Source of the DNA: UBA9676 sp963730065
Lineage (GTDB): Bacteria; Actinomycetota; Actinomycetes; Streptosporangiales; Streptosporangiaceae
Assembly (NCBI GenBank): GCA_963730065.1
Contig: CAVSQL010000011.1
Location: 375,545-439,544, forward strand
Length of the DNA stretch: 64,000 nt
Direction: 5' to 3'
How positions within the stretch are numbered: the first letter of the stretch is position 1; each line of letters starts with the position of its first letter. Both the position numbers and the translations under genes were made by a program. Below the pieces are notes generated by a model that was given only the letters and a program-made list of their open reading frames with translations, was not told the origin of the DNA and ran no database searches. This document shows, one piece after another, positions 1 to 10,259 of this stretch.

Positions 1-2063
1 GCGCCTGGCTGGCGGCGCAGGACGCGCTGGCCGCCGGGCACCTGGCGGCCCTGCCGGGGCGGGCCGCGCTGGCCGCACGCATCGCCGAGCTGACCGATAC
101 CGGCCTGGTGAGCAGCCCGCGATGGCGCGGCGAGCGCCGCTTTTTCCTGCGGCGTGAGCCGGGCCAGGAGCACGCCGCGCTGATCACGTCGGCACCGGGA
201 GAGCCGGACCGGGCGCTCATCGACCCGATGACGGTCGACCCCTCCGGGGCGACCACCCTGGACGCGTGGGCACCGGACCACGAGGGCAGGCTGCTGGCCT
301 ACCAGATCTCCCGCGGCGGTGACGAGGAGTCGGTCCTGCAGGTCATGGACGTGGCCACCGGGGAGCATGCCGAGGGGCCGATCGGCCGCTGCCGCTACAC
401 GCCGGTGGCGTGGCTGCCCGGCGGGAAGGCCTACTACTACGTGCGCAGGCTGGCCGCTGACGCCGTCCCGGCGGGCGAGGCGCAGTACCACCGCCGCGTC
501 TACCTGCACACGGTCGGCACACCGCCGGAGGCGGACACGCTCATCTTCGGGGAGGGAAGGGACAAGACGGATTTCTACCACGTGTCGGTCAGCTGGGACG
601 GACGCTGGCTGGCGATCACCGCCGCCCAGGGCACGTCCCCGCGCACCGACGTGTGGCTGGCCGATCTGGCCGCGTCAACGGCGGCCGGGCCCGCGCTGCG
701 GGTGGTCCAGGCGGGTGTGGACGCGCGGACCGGCATCCACGTCGGCCGGGACGGCCGGATGTATGTGTTCACCGACGCTGACGCGCCGCGCGGGCGGCTG
801 GCCGTGGCCGACCCCTCCCGGCCGGAGCGGGGCGGCTGGCAGGACCTGATCGGCGGGGACCCGGAGGCGGTGCTGCAGGATTTCGCCATCCTGGACGGCG
901 CACAGGCCCGGCCGCCGCTGCTGCTGGCCGTCTGGGCCAGGCACGCGTTCAGCGAGATCACCGTGCACGATCTGGCCAGCGGCGAGCGCCGCGGCACCAT
1001 CACCCTGCCCGGCCCGGGCGACGGCCGTCTCGGCGCCGTCAGCCAGCTCACCGAGCGGCCCGAAGGCGGGCACGAAGCGTGGTTCGCCTACACCGATCAC
1101 ACCACCCCGGCGACCATCTACCGCTATGACGCCCGCACCGGCAAGGCCGGGCTCTGGGCACGGGCCCCGGGGGCGGCGCAGATCCGGATCCCGCCGGCCG
1201 ACACCCGCCAGGTGACCTTCCGCTCCGCCGATGGCACCGAGGTCAGGATGGCCGTGGTTAGCCCGCCCGCGGACAGACCAGCAGCGGACAGCCCACCGGC
1301 GGACGGGCGGCTGGCCGCCGGGCGGCCAGCCGCGCCGAGGCCGGCGATCCTCACCGGGTACGGCGGGTTCGCCATCAGCCAGCTCACGCCGGCCTTCTCC
1401 CCCGCCGCCCTCGCCTGGGTGGAAGCCGGTGGCGTTTACGCGATCGCCGGGCTGCGGGGCGGGGGCGAGGAGGGCGAGGCGTGGCACCGGGCTGGGATGC
1501 GCGAGCACAAGCAGCGCGTCTTCGACGACTTCCACGCGGCCGCCACCAAGCTGACCAGCGATGGCTGGACCACCCCCGGGCAGCTCGCGATCTCCGGCGG
1601 CTCGAACGGCGGCCTGCTGGTCGGCGCCGCGCTGACCCAGTGGCCGGGCTCCTGTGCCGCGGTGGCCTGCTCCGCACCGCTGCTCGACATGGTCCGCTAC
1701 GAGATGTTCGGGCTGGGCCAGCTGTGGAACGACGAGTTCGGGACCGCCGCCGACCCGGTGGAGCTGGGCTGGCTGCTGTCGTACTCGCCCTACCACCATG
1801 TCACCGACGGCGCCCGGTACCCGGCGGTGCTGTTTGCCGTGTTCGAGAGCGACACCCGGGTGGATCCGATGCACGCCCGTAAGATGTGCGCGGCGCTCCA
1901 GCACGCTACCTCGGCGCCGCTGGCCGCCCGCCCGATCCTGCTGCGCCGCGAAACACAGGTCGGCCATGGGGCACGCGCCGTCAGCAAGTCGGTGGGCCTG
2001 TCAGCCGACACGCTGGCGTTTCTCGCGTTCTCTACTGGGCTCACCTCCGCCGGCGGCGGCTGA
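1..2063 (+). CDS. Prolyl oligopeptidase family serine peptidase (S9), 5' end outside window
   Basis: Cytoplasmic serine peptidase that cleaves proline-containing peptides. The frame is already open at base 3 and reads AWLAAQDALAAGHLAALPGR, typical of the N-terminal region of this family, so the start lies upstream of the window. A beta-propeller domain fills the first part and an alpha/beta hydrolase domain the last 250 residues or so. The catalytic triad is visible: Ser in GGSNGGLL (codon near 1603), Asp in SDTRVDP (near 1851) and His in VGHGA (near 1965). Between the domains is a low-complexity Ala/Pro/Asp insert (about 1258-1345) that looks like a local expansion. It stands alone, tail to tail with the XRE gene. 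Prolyl oligopeptidase is favoured over oligopeptidase B, but substrate preference cannot be read here. Confidence 0.9.
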   Translation, partial: AWLAAQDALAAGHLAALPGRAALAARIAELTDTGLVSSPRWRGERRFFLRREPGQEHAALITSAPGEPDRALIDPMTVDPSGATTLDAWAPDHEGRLLAYQISRGGDEESVLQVMDVATGEHAEGPIGRCRYTPVAWLPGGKAYYYVRRLAADAVPAGEAQYHRRVYLHTVGTPPEADTLIFGEGRDKTDFYHVSVSWDGRWLAITAAQGTSPRTDVWLADLAASTAAGPALRVVQAGVDARTGIHVGRDGRMYVFTDADAPRGRLAVADPSRPERGGWQDLIGGDPEAVLQDFAILDGAQARPPLLLAVWARHAFSEITVHDLASGERRGTITLPGPGDGRLGAVSQLTERPEGGHEAWFAYTDHTTPATIYRYDARTGKAGLWARAPGAAQIRIPPADTRQVTFRSADGTEVRMAVVSPPADRPAADSPPADGRLAAGRPAAPRPAILTGYGGFAISQLTPAFSPAALAWVEAGGVYAIAGLRGGGEEGEAWHRAGMREHKQRVFDDFHAAATKLTSDGWTTPGQLAISGGSNGGLLVGAALTQWPGSCAAVACSAPLLDMVRYEMFGLGQLWNDEFGTAADPVELGWLLSYSPYHHVTDGARYPAVLFAVFESDTRVDPMHARKMCAALQHATSAPLAARPILLRRETQVGHGARAVSKSVGLSADTLAFLAFSTGLTSAGGG

Positions 2064-2103
2064 GCCGGGCACGCGGGACCGCCCAGAGACGCCCGTCGCG
2101 CTG

Positions 2104-3879
2104 TCAGGCGCTGATGAGCGCCTCGCGGTACTCGCGGACCGCGCGCTGCTCACCGTGGCGGACGGCCACCGTGTCCGCCAGCGACCGGGCGGTGCGCATC
2201 ATGATCTCGGAGCGGTACTCGGGTGACACGGCCAGCAAGGTGCCCAGGCCCAGCCGCAGCGCCTCTTCCGGCTCGTCGGCCTCCAGCCGGCAGCGGGCCA
2301 GGCCGAGGCTGATCAGTGACCGGTCGAGGATCTCGTCGGGCGCGTACAGCTCCAGCGACCACGTGAACGACTTTTCCGCGCCCTGGTGGTCGCCGAGCAT
2401 GACCAGGGTGTCCCCCTCGTGGAACAGGAGCTGCCGCTGCGTGTACCCGAAGGCGGTGTCGCCCCGCTCAGCCGCGGGGAGCCGGGCCAGCGCCTCGTGC
2501 GCGGGCGTGAGCAGGCTCCTCGCCTGGCGCAGCGCCGCGCCGCCGGCGTCCTCGCGCCGCGCCGCCGCCCAGGCCAGTGCCCGGGCCTCCAGGACCGGCG
2601 CCATCACCCCGGCCGCGCAGGGAGTGCGGCCGGCCAGGCCCGCGCCGGCCCGGGCCAGCACACTCGCCTCCGCCGGGTCACCGTAGTAGAGGGGGACGAG
2701 CGCTTCCCGCACCGCCACCCAGGCCCGGAGCTGCCGGTCACCGGTGTCGTCCGCGGCCGTCCGGGCGGTGCGGAAGAACGACCTGGCCAGCCGCTGGTCG
2801 CCGGCATTGATCATGATCATCCCGATGAGCCCGGCCAGCCGCCCCGCCAGCCGGCACAGCCGCTCGCTGAACTCCAGGGACTGGCGCCGCTCCGACATCC
2901 GCCGCACGTCACCGAAATCCAGCAGGACGTCACACAGCAGGCGTAACGGCGGGACAGTCATGTACTGCTTGCCGTAGCCGACGGTCGCGTCCTCCCACTC
3001 GTCCAGCATGATCGCGGAGACGGTCCCGCCCACGAGCGCGTCATCCATGCGGCGGCGGATCCGGTCGACCGCACCGAAGAACTGCCCGTCGACGGCGGCC
3101 GTGGGACCGGCGATCAGCCGCAGCAGCATCCGGCGGACCACGTCGTCATCGTCCTCGGGGCCGCTGTCGGCCATGGTGACAGCCTCGGCGGGGCGGGCGG
3201 TGGCCAGCTGGCCGGCGGCCGGGTAAGGGCCTGCCTGGCCGACCGGGACCAGCGCCGGGCGGCCCTCCGGGCCCGGGCCGGCCGCGGCGTAACCGGGCGG
3301 AGGGCCAGCGGGCCCGGCCGTCCCGGCCGGTTCCGCCCCTGCGGCTGGTGCGCCCGCCCCGGCCGCCCGGTCATCGCCGTGTCCCCGCCCGCAGAAGCAG
3401 GGATCGGGGTAACCGAGGTCGGGCGGGCTAGCCCGGTACACCGCACACAGGTAGTGGAGGTACTCCGGCCCGGGCCGTTTCTGGCCGCTCTCGTAGGCGG
3501 ACAGCAGGGTCTCGCTGAACCTCGGCACGGCCCGGCCCTCGCTCACATACCAGGCCCGGACCTGGGCCACCACATCGGTGAGCGAGATCCCCAGCGCCAG
3601 GCGGCGGGCACGGATCCAGCTGGTCCCGGCCGCCGCGGCGCATCCGTCGTGGATCTTGGCCGCGATCTGCTCGGGCGTGAGCCCCGCCACTAAGCCTCGC
3701 GCGCGGATCTGCCTGGCCAGGAGGATCTCCTGCTGGGCGTCATATCCAGCGGGCCGGGCGGGGCCAGGCCGGCCCGCTGGGCCGGGCGGGCCCGCCGGGC
3801 GGGCCAATGGCACGGCTTGCCCGGACGTTGCACCCGGGCGCCAGTCGCGCTGTCCGGGCGATTCGAGGCGTCCAGGCAT
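2104..3879 (-). CDS. XRE-type helix-turn-helix regulator with C-terminal TPR-like region
   Basis: Predicted cytoplasmic DNA-binding regulator of 591 aa. The N-terminal half has a HTH region around residues 60-150 (IRARRLALGISLTDVV, then SAYESGQKRPGPEYLHYLC), a Cys/His-containing stretch (CFCGRGHGDD) and a Pro/Gly/Ala-rich linker. The C-terminal 330 residues are helical and TPR-like (for example GDTAFGYTQRQLLFHEGDT). I start at the ATG at 3879 because AGGAGG lies six bases upstream; an in-frame start 18 codons further up has no such site. This architecture is common in actinomycetes as orphan regulators of development or secondary metabolism. The target is unknown. It is divergent from the haemoglobin gene across a 290-bp region. 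Confidence 0.8.
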   Translation of the reverse strand: MPGRLESPGQRDWRPGATSGQAVPLARPAGPPGPAGRPGPARPAGYDAQQEILLARQIRARGLVAGLTPEQIAAKIHDGCAAAAGTSWIRARRLALGISLTDVVAQVRAWYVSEGRAVPRFSETLLSAYESGQKRPGPEYLHYLCAVYRASPPDLGYPDPCFCGRGHGDDRAAGAGAPAAGAEPAGTAGPAGPPPGYAAAGPGPEGRPALVPVGQAGPYPAAGQLATARPAEAVTMADSGPEDDDDVVRRMLLRLIAGPTAAVDGQFFGAVDRIRRRMDDALVGGTVSAIMLDEWEDATVGYGKQYMTVPPLRLLCDVLLDFGDVRRMSERRQSLEFSERLCRLAGRLAGLIGMIMINAGDQRLARSFFRTARTAADDTGDRQLRAWVAVREALVPLYYGDPAEASVLARAGAGLAGRTPCAAGVMAPVLEARALAWAAARREDAGGAALRQARSLLTPAHEALARLPAAERGDTAFGYTQRQLLFHEGDTLVMLGDHQGAEKSFTWSLELYAPDEILDRSLISLGLARCRLEADEPEEALRLGLGTLLAVSPEYRSEIMMRTARSLADTVAVRHGEQRAVREYREALISA

Positions 3880-4169
3880 CCCGGCCCTCCTATGGGCGCT
3901 GCCCATCCCCCGACGGGGCGATGATTGACCCAATGTAACTTTTGCGTCGCTGAGCGAGAATCAGAACTCTGCGAAAAACCGCACCAGCTCACCGAAACCG
4001 GCACCCAGGAGCCGTTCCCCCATGCATGGTGCATCCTGTGGGGCCCGTGCGCAGCGAGTTACGCAACTACGGTCAGCGGCAAGCCGGGCAAGCCGGGGCC
4101 AGGCCTGCCCGACGGGCCAGGCGGGCCCGGGAGCCGCTGCCCAGCCAACCAACTACCCTGGACGCCAGC
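3880..4169. promoter_or_regulatory. Divergent intergenic region between XRE regulator and haemoglobin gene
   Basis: A 290-bp gap with no supported gene. It contains an AT-rich island around 3918-3975 (ATTGACCCAATGTAACTTTT and following A/T-rich bases) that contrasts with the surrounding GC-rich DNA and is the likely site of one or both divergent promoters and of regulator binding. No -35/-10 pair was convincing enough to place. Confidence 0.35.
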
Positions 4170-4598
4170 ATGGAAGAGACAACCGAACCCGTCAGCCTCT
4201 ACCAGGCCGTGGGCGGTGAGCAGACCTTCCTCCGCCTGGTGCGCTCCTTCTACCGCCGGGTGGCCGCCGATCCCGCGCTGCGTGCGGTCTACCCCAGCAG
4301 GGACCTCGGGCCGGCCGAGGAGCACCTGCGCCTTTTCCTCATCCAGTACTGGGGCGGCCCCCGCACCTACGACGAGCGGCGTGGGCATCCCCGGCTGCGC
4401 ATGCGGCACGCGCATTTCGCCATCGGGGAAGCGGAGCGGGATGCGTGGCTGCGCCACATGCGTGCCGCCCTCGACGAGATCGGCCTCGACGAGCCCTACG
4501 ACACGCAGCTGTGGGATTACCTGGTGATGGCCGCGCACAGCCTGGTCAACCAGCCATCAGATCCCGGCCGGCGAGATCTCGGCCTCAGCCCAGCCTGA
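4170..4598 (+). CDS. glbO: Group II truncated haemoglobin
   Basis: Small haem protein of 142 aa that binds oxygen and probably detoxifies NO or peroxide in the cytoplasm. The family pattern is clear: LYQAVGGEQTFLRLVRSFYR at the N-terminus, AVYPSRDL, then FLIQYWGGPRTYDERRGHPR, where the proximal His region and the Tyr/Trp of the group II pocket sit, and the MRHAHFAIG helix. The ATG at 4170 is preferred; the frame extends 48 codons further up but that part is low-complexity and lies outside the globin fold. Monocistronic, divergent from the XRE gene and convergent with ettA. Confidence 0.9.
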   Translation: MEETTEPVSLYQAVGGEQTFLRLVRSFYRRVAADPALRAVYPSRDLGPAEEHLRLFLIQYWGGPRTYDERRGHPRLRMRHAHFAIGEAERDAWLRHMRAALDEIGLDEPYDTQLWDYLVMAAHSLVNQPSDPGRRDLGLSPA

Positions 4599-4693
4599 GC
4601 CGGACTTGGGAGCCCGGACCGGGGCCACCGGGCCCAGCCTCAGCCGGAACCCCGCCTCCCGGCCTGACCGACGGCCGAGCCGGGGCAGGCTGG

Positions 4694-6358
<1,665 letters not shown>

Positions 6359-6400
6359 GCCCCAAGGGTAGGGGCATCAGGCACGCGGGTCGGACGGGTG

Positions 6401-6426
6401 GGCCGGCGGCAGCATGGCCGCCGGCC
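6401..6426 (-). terminator. GC hairpin downstream of ssb
   Basis: A perfect 10-bp inverted repeat, GGCCGGCGGC / GCCGCCGGCC, around a 6-base loop (6411-6416). It lies between the 3' end of ssb and the 5' end of ettA, both on the minus strand. There is no U-tract, as in many actinomycete terminators. It probably separates the two transcripts. Confidence 0.45.
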
Positions 6427-6520
6427 GGGGCCACGCCGTCAGCGGTGGGCCGGCCCCGGTAGGCCCTGCTGCCGCCTTGCCCCCGGGCCGGGAAATCCCG
6501 CACCCGGCGGCCTCGTCCGG

Positions 6521-7186
6521 TCAGGCGGGGACCGCGTCAGCGGATCCGCTCATCTCGCTCGCGAACTCAGCCACGGCGTCGTCGTTGAGCACACTGGCGG
6601 CATTCTCATCCGCGCCGTTCTCGCCCGCGCCGTTCTCATCCGCGCCGTCCTCGTCCGCGCCGTTCTCACCCGCGCCGCCATCGCCGACGGCCCGCCCACC
6701 CGCCGGGCCATCAGGCTGCCCGGACTCGTCCCGGCCGGCCGGGTGAGCCGGCTCCTCGCTGTCCTGCGACGGCGAGCCGGCCTGGGCTTCCGCGTTCTCG
6801 GCCGCCGTCTCGCCCGGCGCCCGCCGGGTGCGCGAGAAGTGCGCCACCCCGCGGCTCAGGTCGTGCCCGATCGAACTCGCGTCCACCTCGGTCACGCTCC
6901 GGAGCGACCCTTCCTTGTCGTGGTATTCGCGCACGCGCAGCCGTCCCCGGACCAGCACGGGCTCTCCCTTGCGCAGGCACATGGCCACGTTGTCGGCGAG
7001 GGTGCGCCAGCACAGCACGGTCACGAACGAGGTCGGCCCGTCCCCCCACTCGCCGGTCTCCCGGTTGAAGCGGCGCTCGGTGTAGGCAACCCGCAACTTC
7101 GCGGTGGAGGTGCCGCTGTCCAGGAGCTTGAAGGAGGGCTCGCTCGCGACGAAGCCCGCCAGGTCGATGTTCGCGTCATTGATCAT
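6521..7186 (-). CDS. ssb: Single-stranded DNA-binding protein, paralogue with long acidic tail
   Basis: OB-fold protein of 221 aa that coats single-stranded DNA. Residues 1-110 form the OB domain (FVTVLCWRTLADNVAMCLRK, VLVRGRLRVREYHDKEG). The start at 7186 is supported by AGGAGG eight bases upstream. The C-terminal 100 residues are low-complexity Glu/Asn/Gly/Ala, including repeated ENGAD-type units encoded by a 15-bp tandem repeat (6603-6677). The usual acidic SSB tip DDDIPF is absent; the protein ends SADAVPA. It is therefore more likely a second SSB than the main replication SSB, whose gene normally lies between rpsF and rpsR. Confidence 0.85.
   Translation of the reverse strand: MINDANIDLAGFVASEPSFKLLDSGTSTAKLRVAYTERRFNRETGEWGDGPTSFVTVLCWRTLADNVAMCLRKGEPVLVRGRLRVREYHDKEGSLRSVTEVDASSIGHDLSRGVAHFSRTRRAPGETAAENAEAQAGSPSQDSEEPAHPAGRDESGQPDGPAGGRAVGDGGAGENGADEDGADENGAGENGADENAASVLNDDAVAEFASEMSGSADAVPA
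6603..6677. repeat. 15-bp tandem repeat inside ssb (5 units)
   Basis: Five consecutive 15-bp units of the form TTCTCATCCGCGCCG with one to three substitutions each. They keep the reading frame and encode the acidic pentapeptide repeats of the SSB tail (minus strand). Replication slippage would change tail length in steps of five residues. Confidence 0.8.
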
Positions 7187-7453
7187 GTCCCGGTCCTCCT
7201 GTCGGCCGGTGCGGCGCGGCGGGCCCCGGGCCGCCGCGCCAGGCGGCACCCTGCCGCCCGCCACCCACCACGGTCGCGAACCGGGCCGCGGCCGGCCAAG
7301 GCAAGACGCCAGCCTGTGGATACGCCGGGCAGCACCGCGGCATCTGTGGACGGCGACTGGCCCCGGCGCGTCGTTAGGCGCGATAATCCGCCCGCGCTGG
7401 CGGGAGAGCGGCACGCGCGGCGGGACGGGGCGGGCGGCGGGACGCGGCGCTGG
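7187..7453. promoter_or_regulatory. ssb upstream region with two DnaA-box-like motifs
   Basis: A 267-bp gap upstream of ssb (minus strand). Read on the minus strand it contains GTATCCACA (7315-7323) and CCGTCCACA (7345-7353), one and two mismatches from the DnaA boxes TTATCCACA and TTGTCCACA. They are 30 bp apart. Two such matches could occur by chance; no gene is visible here. Confidence 0.25.
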
Positions 7454-8410
7454 TCAGGCCGCGACGAGCTCGGAAGGCTGGGCGATGACGTCCACCAGCG
7501 CCCCGTTGCGCATGACCGTGATGGCGAGCGGCTGGCCGATCGCTTCGGCGAACATGAGCCGCTGCAGGTCCTGCGCCTTCTCCACCGGCTGGCCGGCCGC
7601 CGTCAGCAGCAGGTCGCCCGCCCGCAGGCCGGCCCGGTCGGCTGGGCTGCCCCCCACGACCTCGCTCACCCGCAGGCCGCTCACGCGGCCAAACCGCTCC
7701 TGCAGCGGGGCGGGCAGCGGCCCGGGCACGCTGACCAGCCCCAGGTAGGCACGGCGGACCTTGCCGTCCCGCATCAGGGTCGAGATGATCCGCCGGGTGG
7801 TCGCGTTGACCGGGACGGCCATCCCGACTCCCACCCCGGCCACGGCGGTGTTGATGCCCACCACCCGGGCCTGGCTGTCGGCGAGCGCTCCCCCGGAGTT
7901 GCCCGGGTTGAGCGCGGCGTCGGTCTGGATCACGTCCTCGATCAGCCGGACGGCCGCCCCGCTCCGGGTGGGCAGCGACCGCCCCAGGGCGCTGACCACG
8001 CCCGCGGTGACCGAGCCAGCGAGGCCGAGCGGGTTACCGACGGCGACCACCAGCTGGCCGACGACCAGCTGGTCCGCCTCGCCGAGCTCGGCAGGCGGAG
8101 GGGTGGGACCCGCCGTCCTGAGCACGGCGAGATCCGACAGCGGGTCCGTGCCGACCACGGTGAACGGCGCCGAGATGCCGTCGGCGAACGATGCCGTCCC
8201 CGACTGCGCGCTGCCCACCACATGCGCGTTGGTCAGCAGGAACCCGTCGCTGGTGAACACGACGGCGGAGCCGAGGCTCTCGCCGCCCCGGCGCCCGCCG
8301 CCGGATCGTGACTGCGGCACGCGGAGACTGGCCACCTTCCCGGTCAGGTGGGCCGCCACCCCGGCCACCACCCGGGAGTAGGCGTCCAGCGGAGATTGAT
8401 CAGCCACCAT
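7454..8410 (-). CDS. HtrA-like S1C serine protease with PDZ domain, no membrane anchor
   Basis: Trypsin-fold protease of the DegP/HtrA type, about 318 aa. The catalytic triad is complete: His in LLTNAHVVG (about residue 63), Asp in DPLSDLAVL (about 93) and Ser in NPGNSGGAL (about 172). A PDZ domain occupies roughly residues 215-318 (VSEVVGGSPADRAGLRAGD). Unusually there is no signal peptide or transmembrane helix before the protease domain, so a cytosolic location is predicted. The ATG at 8410 is given; the next codon, GTG at 8407, is better spaced from the GGAGG and may be the true start. An in-frame TTG at 8431 is less likely. It lies downstream of two GTPase genes, separated by 100 bp with its own putative promoter. 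Confidence 0.88.
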   Translation of the reverse strand: MVADQSPLDAYSRVVAGVAAHLTGKVASLRVPQSRSGGGRRGGESLGSAVVFTSDGFLLTNAHVVGSAQSGTASFADGISAPFTVVGTDPLSDLAVLRTAGPTPPPAELGEADQLVVGQLVVAVGNPLGLAGSVTAGVVSALGRSLPTRSGAAVRLIEDVIQTDAALNPGNSGGALADSQARVVGINTAVAGVGVGMAVPVNATTRRIISTLMRDGKVRRAYLGLVSVPGPLPAPLQERFGRVSGLRVSEVVGGSPADRAGLRAGDLLLTAAGQPVEKAQDLQRLMFAEAIGQPLAITVMRNGALVDVIAQPSELVAA

Positions 8411-8428
8411 CGCCTCCGGTTGCTGCAA

Positions 8429-8444
8429 CAATTACATCATTACA
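8429..8444 (-). promoter_or_regulatory. Direct-repeat motif in the htrA-like promoter region
   Basis: Two adjacent 8-bp near-repeats (minus strand TGTAATGA TGTAATTG) in an AT-rich patch less than 40 bp upstream of the protease start. The patch stands out in this GC-rich DNA and looks like an operator for an unknown regulator or part of the promoter. Motif owner not recognised. Confidence 0.3.
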
Positions 8445-8510
8445 GTTAACCGTGGCCAAACGGGAAACCTTCCCGCCACCGGTGGCCGGGGAACCGCCGG
8501 TCAGCGGGTC

Positions 8511-10259
8511 TCAGCTGCTCCCACCGGCGATGGCCAGCTCCTCACGGAACCGGGCGTAGATGGACAGTTCCTGCTCGACCGGCACGATCACCATCTGCCG
8601 GGCCACCCCGGCGATCCCGGTCCGCATCTGCTGCTCGGCCTGCTCCCGCTCCAGGTCGGCGGTGCGGACGACCAGCGTCATGCAGCCGCTGGCGGTGAGC
8701 CAGCCAAGCAGGAGGATCGCGGCGACCATGACCGCGACCCAGGGCACCAGCATCAAGTCGCTGAACGTGCCCGCGGCCCCCCGCACGGCATCGAAGATCC
8801 CCGCCACGATGAGCACCGCCAGCCATACCAGGCCCGCCGCCGCGCCGCATATCAGCAGGCCCTGCCAGGCGGCCACCAGCCGCCACCACGGCGCGGCGCT
8901 GTTCTCGGCCGGGAGCGCCTCGCTGATAGCACGGCCGAGCGCGGCCGGGATGGCACCCACCTGGGACCGGGCGGCACTGCGCGCGGTGGCCGGCCACGGC
9001 GCGGGCAGGCCGGGCGCGACCTCGTCGGCGAGCGCCGTGATCGCGTTGTCGATCTCCGCCTTGTGGGCCCCGGCCGGGCCAGCGGACACACTGCGCAGCT
9101 CGTCCCACAAGGTGCCCAGCCGGATCTTGCGCACCGGGTCGCGGCGCATCGCCCGGTCAGCGAGCGAGACGACCGGCCAGCCGACGTAGTCGACGGCCTT
9201 GAGCTCGCGGGCGCTCTGCAGGGCGCGGCCCACCCCGGCCACCCCGGCGGCCTGCGAGAACGCCGCCACCAGCGCTTCCTCATACTGCCCGGGCCCCGCG
9301 ACGTCGGCCGGGCCGGCGTAAGGCGCGAACCGGGCCGCGAACGCGTCCAAGTCCGCGGCGATCCGCGCCGTGCTCGCCCGCCGCGCCGACACGGTCTCCA
9401 CCAGTACCTCGCGCAGCTTGTCGATCCCGGCGCCGCTGACGGCCGAGGTGACCAGCACCTGGGTGTCGTGCAGGCCCTCGGTTTCGAGCAGGCGGTGCAG
9501 GTCTTCCACGCAGTCGTCGGCCTGCTGGGGGGTGAGCAGGTCGGACTGGTTGAGCACGAGGGAGATGACCGAGGAGTGGCCGGCCATCGGCATGAGGTAG
9601 CGGCTGTGCACGGCGGCGTCGGCGTATTTCTGCGGATCGAGCACCCACACCATCAGATCGGCGAGGGACACCAGCCGGTTGACCGAGCCGGTCGCGCGCG
9701 CCACCACCGAGTCGTGGTCGGGCAGGTCGAGCAGCAGCAGCCCACCCAGCGAACTCTCACCGGCGTCGAGCACGCTGGACCGGGCGTACCGGCGGCGCTC
9801 GGCCACCCCGAGCCAGTCCAGCAGCGGGCCCGCGCCCTCCATCCCCCAGATGCAGGCGTACGCCTCCCTGGTCATCGGCCGGGTCACCCCGACCGGCGAG
9901 AAATCGGCGCCCGCCAGCCGGTTGAAGAGCGACGACTTGCCACTGCCCGTGCCGCCGGCCAGGACCACCACCGTGTGGTCGGCCGACATCCGCAGCCGCT
10001 CCCCCGCCCGGTCGAGCAGCTCTTCCGCCTCCCGCAGCAACCCGGGGTCGAAGCCGTCATGGCCGCTGCGGGTGGACCCGATCTGTGTCATGCGGGCCAG
10101 GGCGGTCAGCCGGTCGGACAGGGCGGGCGCGCCGGCCGCCGGGCCCCGCGCGAACCCGGGGCCGTTGATGTCGATGCCCGCGAACCCGGCCGCGGCCAGC
10201 TGGGCCTGGGGCAGCCCCGGGGCCGCCAGCCTGGTACGGGGCGTTTCCACACCGGTCAA
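8511..10259 (-). CDS. Dynamin-like / Era-type GTPase with C-terminal membrane hairpin
   Basis: About 582 aa. The N-terminal half is a GTPase: G1 GGTGSGKSSLFN, switch region GVTRPMTREA, G3 LLLDLPDHDS, G4 LVLNQSD. Two hydrophobic helices follow near the C-terminus (LLICGAAAGLVWLAVLIVAG and VAVMVAAILLLGWLTA), so the protein is anchored with the G domain in the cytoplasm. The end of the tail is charged. The start overlaps the stop of the upstream GTPase gene as TTGA (TTG at 10259, GAGGTG five bases upstream); GTG at 10250 is an alternative. A coupled pair of large GTPases, one with a C-terminal membrane hairpin, resembles bacterial dynamin-like pairs (DynA/DynB of Streptomyces, IniA/IniC of mycobacteria) that act on membranes at septa or under stress. 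Orthology is not shown. Confidence 0.8.
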   Translation of the reverse strand: MTGVETPRTRLAAPGLPQAQLAAAGFAGIDINGPGFARGPAAGAPALSDRLTALARMTQIGSTRSGHDGFDPGLLREAEELLDRAGERLRMSADHTVVVLAGGTGSGKSSLFNRLAGADFSPVGVTRPMTREAYACIWGMEGAGPLLDWLGVAERRRYARSSVLDAGESSLGGLLLLDLPDHDSVVARATGSVNRLVSLADLMVWVLDPQKYADAAVHSRYLMPMAGHSSVISLVLNQSDLLTPQQADDCVEDLHRLLETEGLHDTQVLVTSAVSGAGIDKLREVLVETVSARRASTARIAADLDAFAARFAPYAGPADVAGPGQYEEALVAAFSQAAGVAGVGRALQSARELKAVDYVGWPVVSLADRAMRRDPVRKIRLGTLWDELRSVSAGPAGAHKAEIDNAITALADEVAPGLPAPWPATARSAARSQVGAIPAALGRAISEALPAENSAAPWWRLVAAWQGLLICGAAAGLVWLAVLIVAGIFDAVRGAAGTFSDLMLVPWVAVMVAAILLLGWLTASGCMTLVVRTADLEREQAEQQMRTGIAGVARQMVIVPVEQELSIYARFREELAIAGGSS

